Shown here: positions 1 through 9,000 of the stretch, piece by piece
Layout: each line of letters opens with the position of its first letter
Numbering within the stretch: position 1 is the stretch's first letter
Origin: Nosocomiicoccus ampullae
GTDB lineage: Bacteria > Bacillota > Bacilli > Staphylococcales > Salinicoccaceae
Direction: 5' to 3'
DNA length: 64,000 bases
Assembly: GCF_001696685.1 (NCBI RefSeq)
Contig: NZ_MBFG01000010.1
Location: forward strand, 791-64,790
Made by a program: the position numbers and the translations under genes
Notes under the pieces: generated by a model
Database searches by the model: none
What the model was told of the DNA's origin: nothing
What the model saw: only the letters and a program-made list of their open reading frames with translations

Positions 1-26
1 TGCTTCTATTTGGTTTTGAGTGTATG

Positions 27-140
27 TCTAGTGACGATGGCGGAGAGGCCACACCTGTTCCCATGCCGAACACAGAAGTTAAGCTCTCCAGCGCCGATGG
101 TAGTTCGGTTGACCCGTGCTAGAGTAGGACGTCGCTAGGC
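27..140 (+). rRNA. rrf: 5S ribosomal RNA
   Basis: The segment has the typical bacterial 5S core, including the stretch around CCATGCCGAACACAGAAGTT and the 3' part with AGAGTAGGACGTCGC. Its two ends (TCTAGTGACG and CGTCGCTAGG) can pair as helix I. It lies directly before a tRNA cluster, so it is the distal end of an rRNA operon whose 16S and 23S genes are outside the window. The ends are placed to within a few bases. Confidence 0.95.
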
Positions 141-157
141 ACTCATTTTTATATTAT

Positions 158-229
158 TCCGCAGTAGCTCAGTGGTAGAGCTATCGGCTGTTAACCGATC
201 GGTCGTAAGTTCGAATCTTACCTGCGGAG
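158..229 (+). tRNA. tRNA-Asn (GTT)
   Basis: The cloverleaf is complete. The acceptor stem TCCGCAG pairs with CTGCGGA, the anticodon loop is CTGTTAA (anticodon GTT), and the T-arm carries GTTCGAATC. The 3' CCA is not encoded. It is the first tRNA of the rrn-distal cluster. Confidence 0.95.
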
Positions 230-236
230 CTTTTAT

Positions 237-308
237 GGCCCCTTGGTCAAGCGGTTAAGACACCGCCCTTTCACGGCGGTAACACGGGTTCGAGTCCCGT
301 AGGGGTCA
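237..308 (+). tRNA. tRNA-Glu (TTC)
   Basis: The acceptor stem GGCCCCT pairs with AGGGGTC, with one G-T pair. The anticodon stem CCGCC/GGCGG encloses the loop CTTTCAC, giving anticodon TTC. The T-arm has GGTTCGAGTCC. The 3' CCA is not encoded. Confidence 0.95.
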
Positions 309-332
309 CTTTTTTATACAATTTTATAACTT

Positions 333-405
333 GGAGAATTAGCTCAGCTGGGAGAGCACCTGCCTTACAAGCAGGGGGTCGGTGGTTCGAGCCCGCCATT
401 CTCCA
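333..405 (+). tRNA. tRNA-Val (TAC)
   Basis: The acceptor stem GGAGAAT pairs with ATTCTCC. The anticodon loop in CCTTACAAG gives TAC, and the T-arm has GGTTCGAGCC. The 3' CCA is not encoded. Confidence 0.95.
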
Positions 406-414
406 TTTTTTTAT

Positions 415-498
415 GGAAGGGTAGCGAAGTGGCTAAACGCGGCGGACTGTAAATCCGCTCCTTCGGGTTCGGCAGTTCGAATCTGCCCCCTTCCACCA
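415..498 (+). tRNA. tRNA-Tyr (GTA)
   Basis: This is a class II tRNA with a long variable arm (CTCCTTCGGGTTCGG region). The acceptor stem GGAAGGG pairs with CCCTTCC, and the anticodon in GACTGTAAATC is GTA. Unlike its neighbours it encodes the 3' CCA (496-498). Confidence 0.95.
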
Positions 499-504
499 TT
501 ATAT

Positions 505-576
505 TGGCCTGTAGCCAAGCGGTAAGGCAACGGATTTTGGCTCCGTCATGCAAAGGTTCGAATCCTTTCAGGCCAG
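505..576 (+). tRNA. tRNA-Gln (TTG)
   Basis: The acceptor stem TGGCCTG pairs with CAGGCCA. The anticodon loop TTTTGGC gives TTG, and the T-arm has GGTTCGAATCC. The 3' CCA is not encoded. Confidence 0.95.
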
Positions 577-579
577 TAT

Positions 580-652
580 GAGCCGTTAGCTCAGTCGGTA
601 GAGCATCTGACTTTTAATCAGAGGGTCACAGGTTCGATTCCTGTACGGCTCA
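580..652 (+). tRNA. tRNA-Lys (TTT)
   Basis: The acceptor stem GAGCCGT pairs with ACGGCTC. The anticodon loop CTTTTAA gives TTT, and the T-arm has GGTTCGATTCC. It is the last tRNA of the cluster and is followed at once by a terminator hairpin. Confidence 0.95.
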
Positions 653-657
653 CTAAT

Positions 658-686
658 AGCACTAGCAATAGCTAGTGCTTTTTTTA
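658..686 (+). terminator. Terminator of the rRNA-tRNA operon
   Basis: A perfect 9-bp stem (AGCACTAGC/GCTAGTGCT) with loop AATA is followed by a run of seven T. It stands directly after tRNA-Lys. Confidence 0.93.
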
Positions 687-700
687 TGCATAATATATAC

Positions 701-716
701 ATGAAAACGTTTTAAT
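701..716 (+). promoter_or_regulatory. Candidate catabolite-responsive element (cre)
   Basis: ATGAAAACGTTTTAAT fits the CcpA cre consensus WTGNNARCGNWWWCAW except for one position (A instead of the conserved C). It lies about 70 bp upstream of the arginase gene. CcpA control of arginine catabolism is known in staphylococci; binding here is inferred from sequence only. Confidence 0.4.
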
Positions 717-783
717 TTACATATTGTTTATCCATCTCACCTCATATAAACTATATATATAATACATAAAGGTGGGTTTTAAT

Positions 784-1692
784 ATGTCATTTGAGATTGA
801 CTTAATTGGAGCAACAACAGCATTTGGGCAAGGTAAACCTGGAGTGACTTTTGGACCAGATGCTTTAAGAATCGCGGGCATTGTAGAAATGCTTGAACAA
901 AATGGACATACTGTTACTGATGTTGGAAATATTATCGGTAACTATCCTCATAATTTTACTAAACAAAATATTAAAGTAACAGATGATCTTAAAAATTTAG
1001 ATGAAGTAAGAGACTACTCTGAAGCGCTCGCTAAAGCAACATCATCAAGTGTAGAAAACAATAAATTCCCTTTAACTATCGGTGGGGATCACTCGCTTGC
1101 GCTTGGCAGTTTATCAGGAATTGCACCTCACTATGACAACTTAGGCGTCATTTGGTTTGATGCACACGGTGATTTAAATACAGCAGAAACATCTCCGAGT
1201 GGTAATATTCACGGTATGATTTTAGCAGAATTATTAGGTGTAGGTAATGATAAGTTAACGTCGGTGAACGGCTTTAATGCAAAACTTAAATTTGAAAACG
1301 TCGTCTTAATCGGAGTTAGAGATTTAGACGATGGAGAAAAAGAACTAATTAAAGAAAAGAATATTTTAACGTTCTCTATGAGTGACGTAAGAATACTTGG
1401 TTTAAATGAGATTTTAAACCGTACTTTAAAGCATTTAGAGCATACAGATGGTTTACATTTATCATTTGACGTAGACTCAATTGACCCGATGGAAGTAAAA
1501 GGTACAGGTACTAAAGTACCAGGAGGACTCTTTACTTCTGAAGTCATCATGTTTATGGAAGAATTAAGTAAAACAAACAAGCTCACTTCAATGGATTTAG
1601 TAGAAGTGAATCCTTTACTCGATGAGGAAAATAAAACAGCAGAAACAGCTGTACACGTAACAGAATATTTATTCGGTAAACGTACAAAGTAA
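784..1692 (+). CDS. rocF: Arginase
   Basis: This cytosolic enzyme hydrolyses arginine to ornithine and urea and is the first step of the Roc arginine-degradation route. The 302-residue protein has the family length and all manganese-binding motifs: GGDHS (about 100-104), DAHGDLN (from 126) and SFDVDSIDP (from 227). An in-frame GTG lies 12 bases upstream, but the ribosome-binding site AAAGGTGG at 768-775 is correctly spaced only for the ATG at 784. The gene stands alone between two terminators, with a possible cre site upstream. Its position next to cdaA-cdaR-glmM, with one regulator between, recalls the order in staphylococci. Confidence 0.95.
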   Translation: MSFEIDLIGATTAFGQGKPGVTFGPDALRIAGIVEMLEQNGHTVTDVGNIIGNYPHNFTKQNIKVTDDLKNLDEVRDYSEALAKATSSSVENNKFPLTIGGDHSLALGSLSGIAPHYDNLGVIWFDAHGDLNTAETSPSGNIHGMILAELLGVGNDKLTSVNGFNAKLKFENVVLIGVRDLDDGEKELIKEKNILTFSMSDVRILGLNEILNRTLKHLEHTDGLHLSFDVDSIDPMEVKGTGTKVPGGLFTSEVIMFMEELSKTNKLTSMDLVEVNPLLDEENKTAETAVHVTEYLFGKRTK

Positions 1693-1718
1693 GCTAGTGC
1701 AATTGCACTAGCTTTTTT
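1692..1718 (+). terminator. Terminator of rocF
   Basis: The self-complementary stretch AGCTAGTGCAATTGCACTAG is followed by CT and a short T run. It overlaps the last base of the rocF stop codon. Confidence 0.9.
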
Positions 1719-1793
1719 AACGTTTATTAAACATTGTTGCATTTTGTTATAAAAACGTTCATACTCTAAAAGAGTGAAACGTGAGGTGTACAT

Positions 1794-2732
1794 ATGATTG
1801 GTAATAGAATTAAAGAATTAAGGAACAATCAAAAGCTGACTCAAGAAGAATTGTCTGAAGGCATCGTATCGAGAACGTATTTAAGTTTAATTGAAAAAGG
1901 ATCGGTTCAGCCATCGAATAACGTGCTTGTTAAGTTAAGTGAACGACTTGGTGTAAATGTGAATGACTTGATGGTTGAAAGTAAGAACTATCAATACAGC
2001 GATATCGATATGAGTCGTGAGATAATTTTTTATGAAAATAAAATTCAAAATGAAGAATTTGACGTCATTGAACAATTTATCGACAACCACTATGAAGAAA
2101 AAGAAGATATTAAAAAGTTAGATCTAGCGAGAATCTATTTAATATATGGAGAATATTATTTAAATCGATCTCAATACAAGTTATGTAAACGATATCTAGA
2201 CGATGCAGCAGATATACTGTTAAAAATGCCTGTGAACGATTATTTTATTCGTTATACGAATGTGATCAGTCGCTACTATGTTAAAAATAATGATTATGAT
2301 GAAGCACTCGACGTTTTAGAACGTGCACTCGTTGAAATGTCATATACGAATCAGTTTCAACTAGAATCGATTCAAAACTTATTTTTAATGGCGAATATTT
2401 ATTTCGATAAAAAGCAGTACTATACAGTACTTAGAATTATCAATAGAATGGAATATCTATCTCGTCAAGTGAATATCACTTATAAAGAGGACGACGTACG
2501 TTATATGAAGGGTATTTGCCTGTATCATGAGAAAAAATTTGATACACTAGAACTAATTACAGCACACAAAACTAATGTGTACGATAAAGTATTGTATTCA
2601 TATTCACTTCTTGCGAAAGGGGACGTTAAGTCTGCGCTTGATATATATGGAACGATTGAATTCACGCGTGAATTCAATGCATTGAATGAGATAATAGACG
2701 AACTCGACGAGCGATTCAAATCTATTATCTAG
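1794..2732 (+). CDS. XRE-family regulator with C-terminal TPR-like domain
   Basis: The 312-residue protein has an N-terminal Cro/CI helix-turn-helix (about residues 5-60, with LTQEELSEGIVSRTYLSLIE). The long C-terminal part consists of helical pairs resembling tetratricopeptide repeats (for example YYVKNNDYDEALDVLERAL). This layout matches RNPP/Rgg-like regulators, many of which respond to short peptides. I see no peptide pheromone gene beside it: the gap to the next gene is only 17 bp. The start ATG at 1794 follows GAGGTG with good spacing. It is probably co-transcribed with the c-di-AMP operon, so control of that operon is an attractive guess. The ligand and targets are unknown. Confidence 0.8.
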   Translation: MIGNRIKELRNNQKLTQEELSEGIVSRTYLSLIEKGSVQPSNNVLVKLSERLGVNVNDLMVESKNYQYSDIDMSREIIFYENKIQNEEFDVIEQFIDNHYEEKEDIKKLDLARIYLIYGEYYLNRSQYKLCKRYLDDAADILLKMPVNDYFIRYTNVISRYYVKNNDYDEALDVLERALVEMSYTNQFQLESIQNLFLMANIYFDKKQYYTVLRIINRMEYLSRQVNITYKEDDVRYMKGICLYHEKKFDTLELITAHKTNVYDKVLYSYSLLAKGDVKSALDIYGTIEFTREFNALNEIIDELDERFKSII

Positions 2733-2749
2733 AGAGGAAAAGAAACGAC

Positions 2750-3571
2750 ATGCTTATAGGAAAACTATTTGAAGAAACACCAACACTCCATTTAATTACA
2801 AGTATTGTCGACTTATTAATTGTATGGTTTGTATTTTATCAACTAATTAATGTGATTAAAGGGACAAAAGCAATCCAGTTAATCAAAGGTATATTTTTCA
2901 TAATCATCGGTCGAGCAGTGAGTAACTTCCTTGAACTGACGACGACGACACAAATATTTGACCTTGTACTTCAATGGGGATTCTTAGCAGTAATTGTAAT
3001 ATTCCAGCCTGAGGTAAGACGAGCGTTAGAACAACTCGGACGAGGAAAGATCTTTAAAAAGTCGACGACAAATCGTGAAGACGAATTAGAGAAGTATCGT
3101 GAAGAAATGATTACTGCTGTGAAATATATGGCCAAACGTAGAATCGGGGCTTTAATTGTGTTTGAACGTGAAACTGGATTAAAAGACTATATCGAAACAG
3201 GAACGCCGATGAATGCAGATTTAACTGCTGGCTTACTAATTAACGTTTTCGTACCGAATACGCCACTCCACGACGGTGCGATGATTGTACGAGACGATAA
3301 AATCATTACAGCAGGGAGTTATCTACCGCTATCAGAGAGTAATAAAATCGGCAAAGAACTTGGGACTAGACACCGAGCAGCTGTCGGTATTTCAGAAGTT
3401 ACAGATGCATTTACAATCGTCATTTCTGAAGAGACTGGTGACGTTTCTACGACTATTGACAGCCGTTTAAGAAAAAATATTTCGATAGAAGAACTCGATG
3501 AAGAATTAAAGAAGTACTGGATAATGACATCCGTAAAGAAAGACGGAGGTGGTCTATTTGCTAGAAAGTAA
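2750..3571 (+). CDS. cdaA: Diadenylate cyclase CdaA (DacA)
   Basis: This membrane enzyme condenses two ATP into cyclic di-AMP, a second messenger controlling potassium and osmolyte uptake and cell-wall balance in Firmicutes. The 273-residue protein has about three N-terminal membrane helices (within residues 12-90), then a DAC domain with the catalytic DGA motif at 175-177 and the RHR motif at 207-209. Length and layout are those of the family. It overlaps the start of cdaR and is followed by glmM, the conserved three-gene operon in which CdaR and GlmM modulate the cyclase. Confidence 0.96.
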   Translation: MLIGKLFEETPTLHLITSIVDLLIVWFVFYQLINVIKGTKAIQLIKGIFFIIIGRAVSNFLELTTTTQIFDLVLQWGFLAVIVIFQPEVRRALEQLGRGKIFKKSTTNREDELEKYREEMITAVKYMAKRRIGALIVFERETGLKDYIETGTPMNADLTAGLLINVFVPNTPLHDGAMIVRDDKIITAGSYLPLSESNKIGKELGTRHRAAVGISEVTDAFTIVISEETGDVSTTIDSRLRKNISIEELDEELKKYWIMTSVKKDGGGLFARK

Positions 3572-4496
3572 ACCGGGTATACTTTTCGTATCACTGATAC
3601 TCGCGTTATTCATGTTTGCGAGTGCCAATAAGATATTTGAAGATTTTAATCTGTTTGGACAAAGTGGTGGTAATAATACGATTACGATTGAAAATGTACC
3701 TGTTGAATTAAAGTACGATGAAGAAAAGTACTACGTGACAGGGGCACAAAAAACAGTCCAAGTGAACTTCTCAGGAACACCATCAAAGTTAAAGCAAATT
3801 CAAGCGACAGATAACTTTAACGTCATATTAGATTTACGAAATTATGAGCTTGGTGAGTTTGAAGTGACGTATGAAGTAGAAGGAATACCTGAAGACGTCA
3901 CAGCAACAGTTTTACCGAAAAAGACTATGGTATCGATTCAAAACTTAGTCGAACAAACATTTGAAGTTCAGGCGGAAGTAAATGAAAGTCGTTTATCATC
4001 TAACTATACAATCGAGTCTATTACGACAGACCCAGAAGTCGTCACTGTTAGAGGTGGAGAAGATGATATGGCACGTATACAGTATGTTCGTGCAATGATT
4101 TCTGGCACTGAGAAGATTACTGACGCGATTAGAGAAAGTGCGGAAGTGAGTGTCTTTGACGGCGTTTATAACAAATTAGATGTCGTAATCGAGCCGCAGA
4201 AAGTTGCAGTAGATATTAAAGTGAAAGAAAATAGTAAAGAAGTGCCGGTCTATTTAAATGTCGTCGGTAGTTTAAAAAGTGGATACCAACTCGATGGTAT
4301 CTCATTAGAAAATGAGACGATAACAATATACGGACCACAAGATATGCTCGATGAAATCGTCGGAGTCGAAGCGGAAATTAATTTAGAAGATATCGATCAA
4401 TCCGGTAGTTTTAATGTATCACTATCACTACCAAGTAATATACAAAAAACTGAACCAGCGAACGTAAAAGCTGAAGTCAAAATAAGTAAGAAATAG
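3558..4496 (+). CDS. cdaR: CdaA regulator CdaR (YbbR-domain protein)
   Basis: This is a membrane-anchored extracellular protein that binds and modulates CdaA. It has one N-terminal transmembrane segment (about residues 5-25) and then tandem YbbR repeats over most of its 312 residues. The start chosen is TTG at 3558: GGAGG at 3545-3549 is spaced correctly for it, and the resulting N-terminus MLESKPG matches the family pattern. An in-frame GTG at 3549 lies inside the ribosome-binding site and is less likely. The gene overlaps the cdaA 3' end by 14 bp, so translational coupling is likely. Confidence 0.93.
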   Translation: MLESKPGILFVSLILALFMFASANKIFEDFNLFGQSGGNNTITIENVPVELKYDEEKYYVTGAQKTVQVNFSGTPSKLKQIQATDNFNVILDLRNYELGEFEVTYEVEGIPEDVTATVLPKKTMVSIQNLVEQTFEVQAEVNESRLSSNYTIESITTDPEVVTVRGGEDDMARIQYVRAMISGTEKITDAIRESAEVSVFDGVYNKLDVVIEPQKVAVDIKVKENSKEVPVYLNVVGSLKSGYQLDGISLENETITIYGPQDMLDEIVGVEAEINLEDIDQSGSFNVSLSLPSNIQKTEPANVKAEVKISKK

Positions 4497-4505
4497 GAGT
4501 TAATT

Positions 4506-5852
4506 ATGGGTAAATATTTTGGAACAGACGGTGTTAGAGGAGTAGCAAACGCGTTTTTAACACCAGAACTCGCATTTAAACTTGGACGTGTTGGAGGCAG
4601 TGTTTTACTTGAAAATAGTAAAGAAGAAAGACCGCGCGTTCTGATCGGAAGAGATACACGTATTTCTGGAGAGATGTTAGAATCTGCACTCATTGCTGGA
4701 TTATTATCAATCGGAGCAGAAGTAATTCGCCTTGGGGTTATTTCAACACCAGGTGTTGCATATTTAACAAAAGATATGGAAGCGGACCTCGGTGTGATGA
4801 TTTCTGCATCACATAACCCAGTGGAGGATAACGGTATTAAGTTCTTCCAAAACGACGGATTTAAACTCGATGACGAGACAGAAGCAAAAATTGAAAGTAT
4901 GTTAGAAGAAGATGCTGAATTGCCACGTCCGACAGGTGTCGATGTTGGATTTATAACAGACTTTTTCGAAGGTGGTCAAAAATATTTAAGTCATTTAAAA
5001 GCGACAATTGACGGAGATCTACTCGATCAACATATCGTCCTTGACGGTGCACATGGTGCGACGTATTCACTTGCTCCGTACTTATTCGGTGACTTAGAAG
5101 CGGACGTTGATACGATTGGCTGTAATCCAGATGGTACAAACATTAACGCTGGATTCGGTTCAACACATCCAGAGAAATTACAAGAAAAAGTCGTCGAACT
5201 CGGTGCTGACTTTGGTCTTGCGTTCGATGGAGATGGCGACCGTATCATTGCGGTTGACGAAAAAGGACAGCTCGTCGACGGAGATAAAATCATGTACATC
5301 TTAGCAAAGGACTTAAAAGAAAATGGTCTTTTAAATGACGACATGGTCGTAAGTACAGTAATGAGTAACTTAGGGTTTTATCAAGCACTTGAAAAGTTAA
5401 ATATTAAAAGCGACAAAACAAAAGTTGGAGATCGTTACGTCGTTGAAGAAATGAAAACACACAACTATAACTTAGGTGGAGAGCAATCTGGTCATATTAT
5501 TATGCTCGACCATAATACAACAGGTGACGGTTTATTAACAGGTGTACAACTCGCACACATCATTAAGAAAAGTGGTAAGACACTAAGTGAATTACATGGT
5601 GAAATGGTGAAATTCCCACAGGAACTCGTGAATGTAAAAGTCGAGGACAAATATCACGTAACTGATAACGAAAAAGTAAAATCAGTCATACAATCTGTCG
5701 AAGAAGAAATGGCGGGTAATGGACGAATTTTAGTTCGTGCATCCGGAACAGAGCCACTTGTACGTGTAATGGTAGAAGCAGAAACAGAAGAACAAGCGAA
5801 ATCTTATGCAGAAAAAATTGCTCAAATAGTCGAAGAAGAAATGGGATTATAA
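4506..5852 (+). CDS. glmM: Phosphoglucosamine mutase
   Basis: GlmM interconverts glucosamine-6-phosphate and glucosamine-1-phosphate on the route to UDP-GlcNAc for peptidoglycan. The 448-residue protein carries the phosphoserine loop SASHNP with Ser102 and the metal-binding loop DGDGDR at about 241-246. Near the C-terminus it has the phosphate-binding [11 protein letters not shown]. It is the third gene of the cdaA-cdaR-glmM operon, 9 bp after cdaR, and ends at a strong terminator. In relatives GlmM also binds and inhibits CdaA. Confidence 0.97.
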   Translation: MGKYFGTDGVRGVANAFLTPELAFKLGRVGGSVLLENSKEERPRVLIGRDTRISGEMLESALIAGLLSIGAEVIRLGVISTPGVAYLTKDMEADLGVMISASHNPVEDNGIKFFQNDGFKLDDETEAKIESMLEEDAELPRPTGVDVGFITDFFEGGQKYLSHLKATIDGDLLDQHIVLDGAHGATYSLAPYLFGDLEADVDTIGCNPDGTNINAGFGSTHPEKLQEKVVELGADFGLAFDGDGDRIIAVDEKGQLVDGDKIMYILAKDLKENGLLNDDMVVSTVMSNLGFYQALEKLNIKSDKTKVGDRYVVEEMKTHNYNLGGEQSGHIIMLDHNTTGDGLLTGVQLAHIIKKSGKTLSELHGEMVKFPQELVNVKVEDKYHVTDNEKVKSVIQSVEEEMAGNGRILVRASGTEPLVRVMVEAETEEQAKSYAEKIAQIVEEEMGL

Positions 5853-5867
5853 AAATTTCATTCATAT

Positions 5868-5899
5868 AAAACGCACATCAACTCGATGTGCGTTTTTTA
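5868..5899 (+). terminator. Terminator after glmM
   Basis: The stem AAACGCACATC/GATGTGCGTTT with a short loop (AACTC) is followed by a T run. Confidence 0.92.
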
Positions 5900-5932
5900 T
5901 TTCGGATTTTAAAATAATTTTTATAAATCATA

Positions 5933-5961
5933 TTGCATTTATTTAACTAAAGCGTTAACAT
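5933..5961 (+). promoter_or_regulatory. Probable sigma-A promoter of the subtilase gene
   Basis: TTGCAT at 5933-5938 and TAACAT at 5956-5961 are separated by 17 bp. The predicted transcription start falls a few bases downstream, at or just before a 12-bp hairpin. Confidence 0.55.
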
Positions 5962-5967
5962 AACTGT

Positions 5968-5996
5968 AAATATCAAATTTTCAGAATTTGATATTT
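5968..5996 (+). repeat. 12-bp inverted repeat in the subtilase 5' leader
   Basis: AAATATCAAATT and AATTTGATATTT pair perfectly around the loop TTCAG. It lies between the probable promoter and the ribosome-binding site AGGAGG at 6005-6010. It could be a 5'-end mRNA stabilizer or a repressor operator. Confidence 0.85.
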
Positions 5997-6017
5997 AAAT
6001 TTTTAGGAGGTTTGTAT

Positions 6018-9000
6018 ATGGTAGAGCAACTTAGACGTTTGTTTTTACTGTTCTCGATCGTTCTAATTGTTTTAACCTCGTTCTCGCCACTCGCTAATGC
6101 GGCTGAAAATGATTTTGATTTAGACAGCACGCTTAGAGTAGAAGGTTTAAAGCACGATGTTAAACTAACAAAAGAACAACTTGAACAACAGCGAGCAATT
6201 GCTGAACAATTAGAACTTATCAATGGTCCAGCAACAATCTCTGAAAACTTAGAAGGAGAGACAGGGCAAGTAGATGTAATTGTCCACTATCGTACGCCGT
6301 CTGTAGGGTTAGCGAAAGGTATCGCTAATGCGAAAGGCAAAAACTTTACAGCAGCAGACGAAAAGAAGGTTAAAAACGAAATCGCAAAAGAGCGATTACG
6401 TGTTCAAAAAGAAAGAAAGTTTAAGAAGATAAAAGTTAAGGAGAAGAAGAAATACGACGTAGTCTTAAATGCTGAGGCATTAACAGTTGATGCAAAAGAT
6501 TTAGATAAGCTTTTAGAGCTTAAAGATGTTGCATTTGTTGAAAAAGACACTGTTGTAACTTTAGATCCTGAAATTACGAAAGTACATACTCCAGAATCAG
6601 CTGAACTAGCAAAAGGTGAAGATGATGTTTCATCTAACCTAATACCTGGTTTAAAACACCTTGAAATCGAAAAGGTTTGGGAAATCGGTGAAAAAGGTAG
6701 CGACGTAAAAGTCGGTGTACTCGACACTGGAATTGACTATAACCACCCAGACTTAAAAGATGTTTATAAAGGTGGACGTAACTACGTAGAAGGTAATGAG
6801 TACAAATCACCACGTGCAGCAGATGATCCGTATGAAACTAATCCAGCAGAGCGTCCAGACAATGTTCCAGAAGAAAGAAACGGAAGTGAGTACTGGACAA
6901 CTCACGGTACACACGTAGCGGGAACAATTGCAGCACAAGGTAACAACGAACATGGTGTTGTTGGTGTGGCACCGAACGTTCAATTATATGCATACCGCGT
7001 GCTTGGAGCATATGGTAGCGGATATACGAACTGGATTGTAAGTGGTATTGAAGACGCAGTTAAAGACGGCATGGACGTTATTAACTTATCACTCGGTAAC
7101 AGCTCAGCAGATGAAGCGCAAGCAAACTCATTTGCAGTTAACAACGCTATGTTACTTGGTACAGTTGCAGTATCAGCGACAGGTAACTCAGGACCTAACC
7201 GTTCTACAGTTGGTGGTCCAGCTTCAGGTGCGATTGGTATCGGTGTAGGTAATACAACACTACCAGAGTTAAAATACTACGCAAATGTTACGTTAGAATC
7301 TGGAGACTATAAAAAAGAGTTAAAAGACGTACTCTTTATGACATACACAATGAATGAAAATCCAGCAGACCAACTAAGTGATACTGAAGAAGTAGTTGCA
7401 GTACCAAATGTTGGTAAAGTAGAAGACTTTAAAGGACTGGATGTAAAAGATAAAGTTGCACTTATTCAACGTGGAGATATTCCATTTGTTGAAAAAGTTC
7501 AAAACGCTAAAGAACAAGGTGCAAAAGGGGTTATTATTTATAACTCTGAAAGTGGAAGCGGCGCACCTGGTCCAACAGGATTATTCTTAGGTAAATCATT
7601 CCACTACGTACCGACATTAGATGTTGGTTACACTGACGGTAAAGAGTTCAAAGAAGCAATCGACAAAAACAAAGAAGGTAAAGTGACGTTTAACTCATTT
7701 AAAGATGAAGTATCAGGTGGAGACAAAATGAACGATTCATCTTCTAGAGGTCCGTCGAAACCAAACTTTGACATTAAGCCGGATGTTTCAGCACCGGGTA
7801 CAAACATCTTATCTACAGTACCAGTGTTTAAAGCATTCGACGAAAATATGGATTACACATATGCATTCGCAGAGTACACAGGTACCTCTATGGCGACTCC
7901 ACATGTTGCAGGTATTGCAGCGTTAATCTTAGAGTTAAACCCTGATTACACGCCATTTGACGTGAAATCTGCACTTTCAAACACAGCGAAATTACTCGAC
8001 ACATCTACATTTGATGTATTCGATCAAGGTGCAGGACTTGTACAGCCGTATAGAGCTGCAACGACTGACTCACTACTTAAAGTGAATCATGAAACAGAAA
8101 TGGACGGAACAGTTCATGAGCATACACGTGGTACTATGTCATTTGGAAAAATACAAAGTGGAGAATCAAAAACTAAAGAATTATTCATCGAGAATAATAG
8201 CGGTTCATCTGTAAACTACAACATCGAAATTGAAATGTTATCAGATGTTGGAATTAACCTTAAAGCGAGCGAAACTTCAGTATCAACAGCAGACAATGCG
8301 TCTGTAGAATTTACGATTGATGCTCCTGAAGACACACCAGACGGAACAGAAGTCCAAGGTTACATTCACGTGAAGAGTGACCACGGTGATTACAGCGTTC
8401 CATTTGCAGCTCTAATCGGTGACGATGCAGGTGGCGAAAGCATTAAGAAAGTTGAATTACAAGACTTACACATTTCACCAAACGATGACGGTGTACAAGA
8501 TGAAACTGTACTCGACCTTGAGTTTGGTCAACCACAAAGTTATGCGCTTGTTTCATACTTTAACTTACTCGACCCTAAATCTGGTCCAGATAACGATGGG
8601 TATGAAGGTACGATTGATTTCTTATTTTTACCAGAATTAAAAAATCAATTACCGATTACAGGTGATATGTACAATATCGTAGATGAAAAACGTGTACCTG
8701 GTAAAATTGATGACGGTGTATACACAGTAGATGTTCTATCAATTGATGGACAATCTCAATTAAATTCTGAATTCGATGGTCCATTATTCGTTAAACGTAA
8801 AGCGACTGAAATTACAGAAGCTAAAGTTGTCGATGGAAACTTAGATCTCACTGTAGACGATCTTTACATCAACGCATTACCAAAACTTAAAGAGCTTTAT
8901 GGATTAGACTACGATCCGAACTTATTTGTTAAAGGTAAAGTGAAATTAAGCAACGGTGAAGAAGAGTTAACTGGTAACGGACAATTCACTAAAGAAGGTA

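Noticed and set aside
365..553. ORF on the - strand across tRNA-Val, tRNA-Tyr and tRNA-Gln
   Set aside because: It is the antisense of three tRNA genes; translations of this kind (GGLEPPT) are a well-known annotation artefact.
1209..1793. 194-codon ORF on the - strand opposite rocF
   Set aside because: It lies over a gene with all arginase motifs and has serine-rich shadow composition, no ribosome-binding site and no domain.
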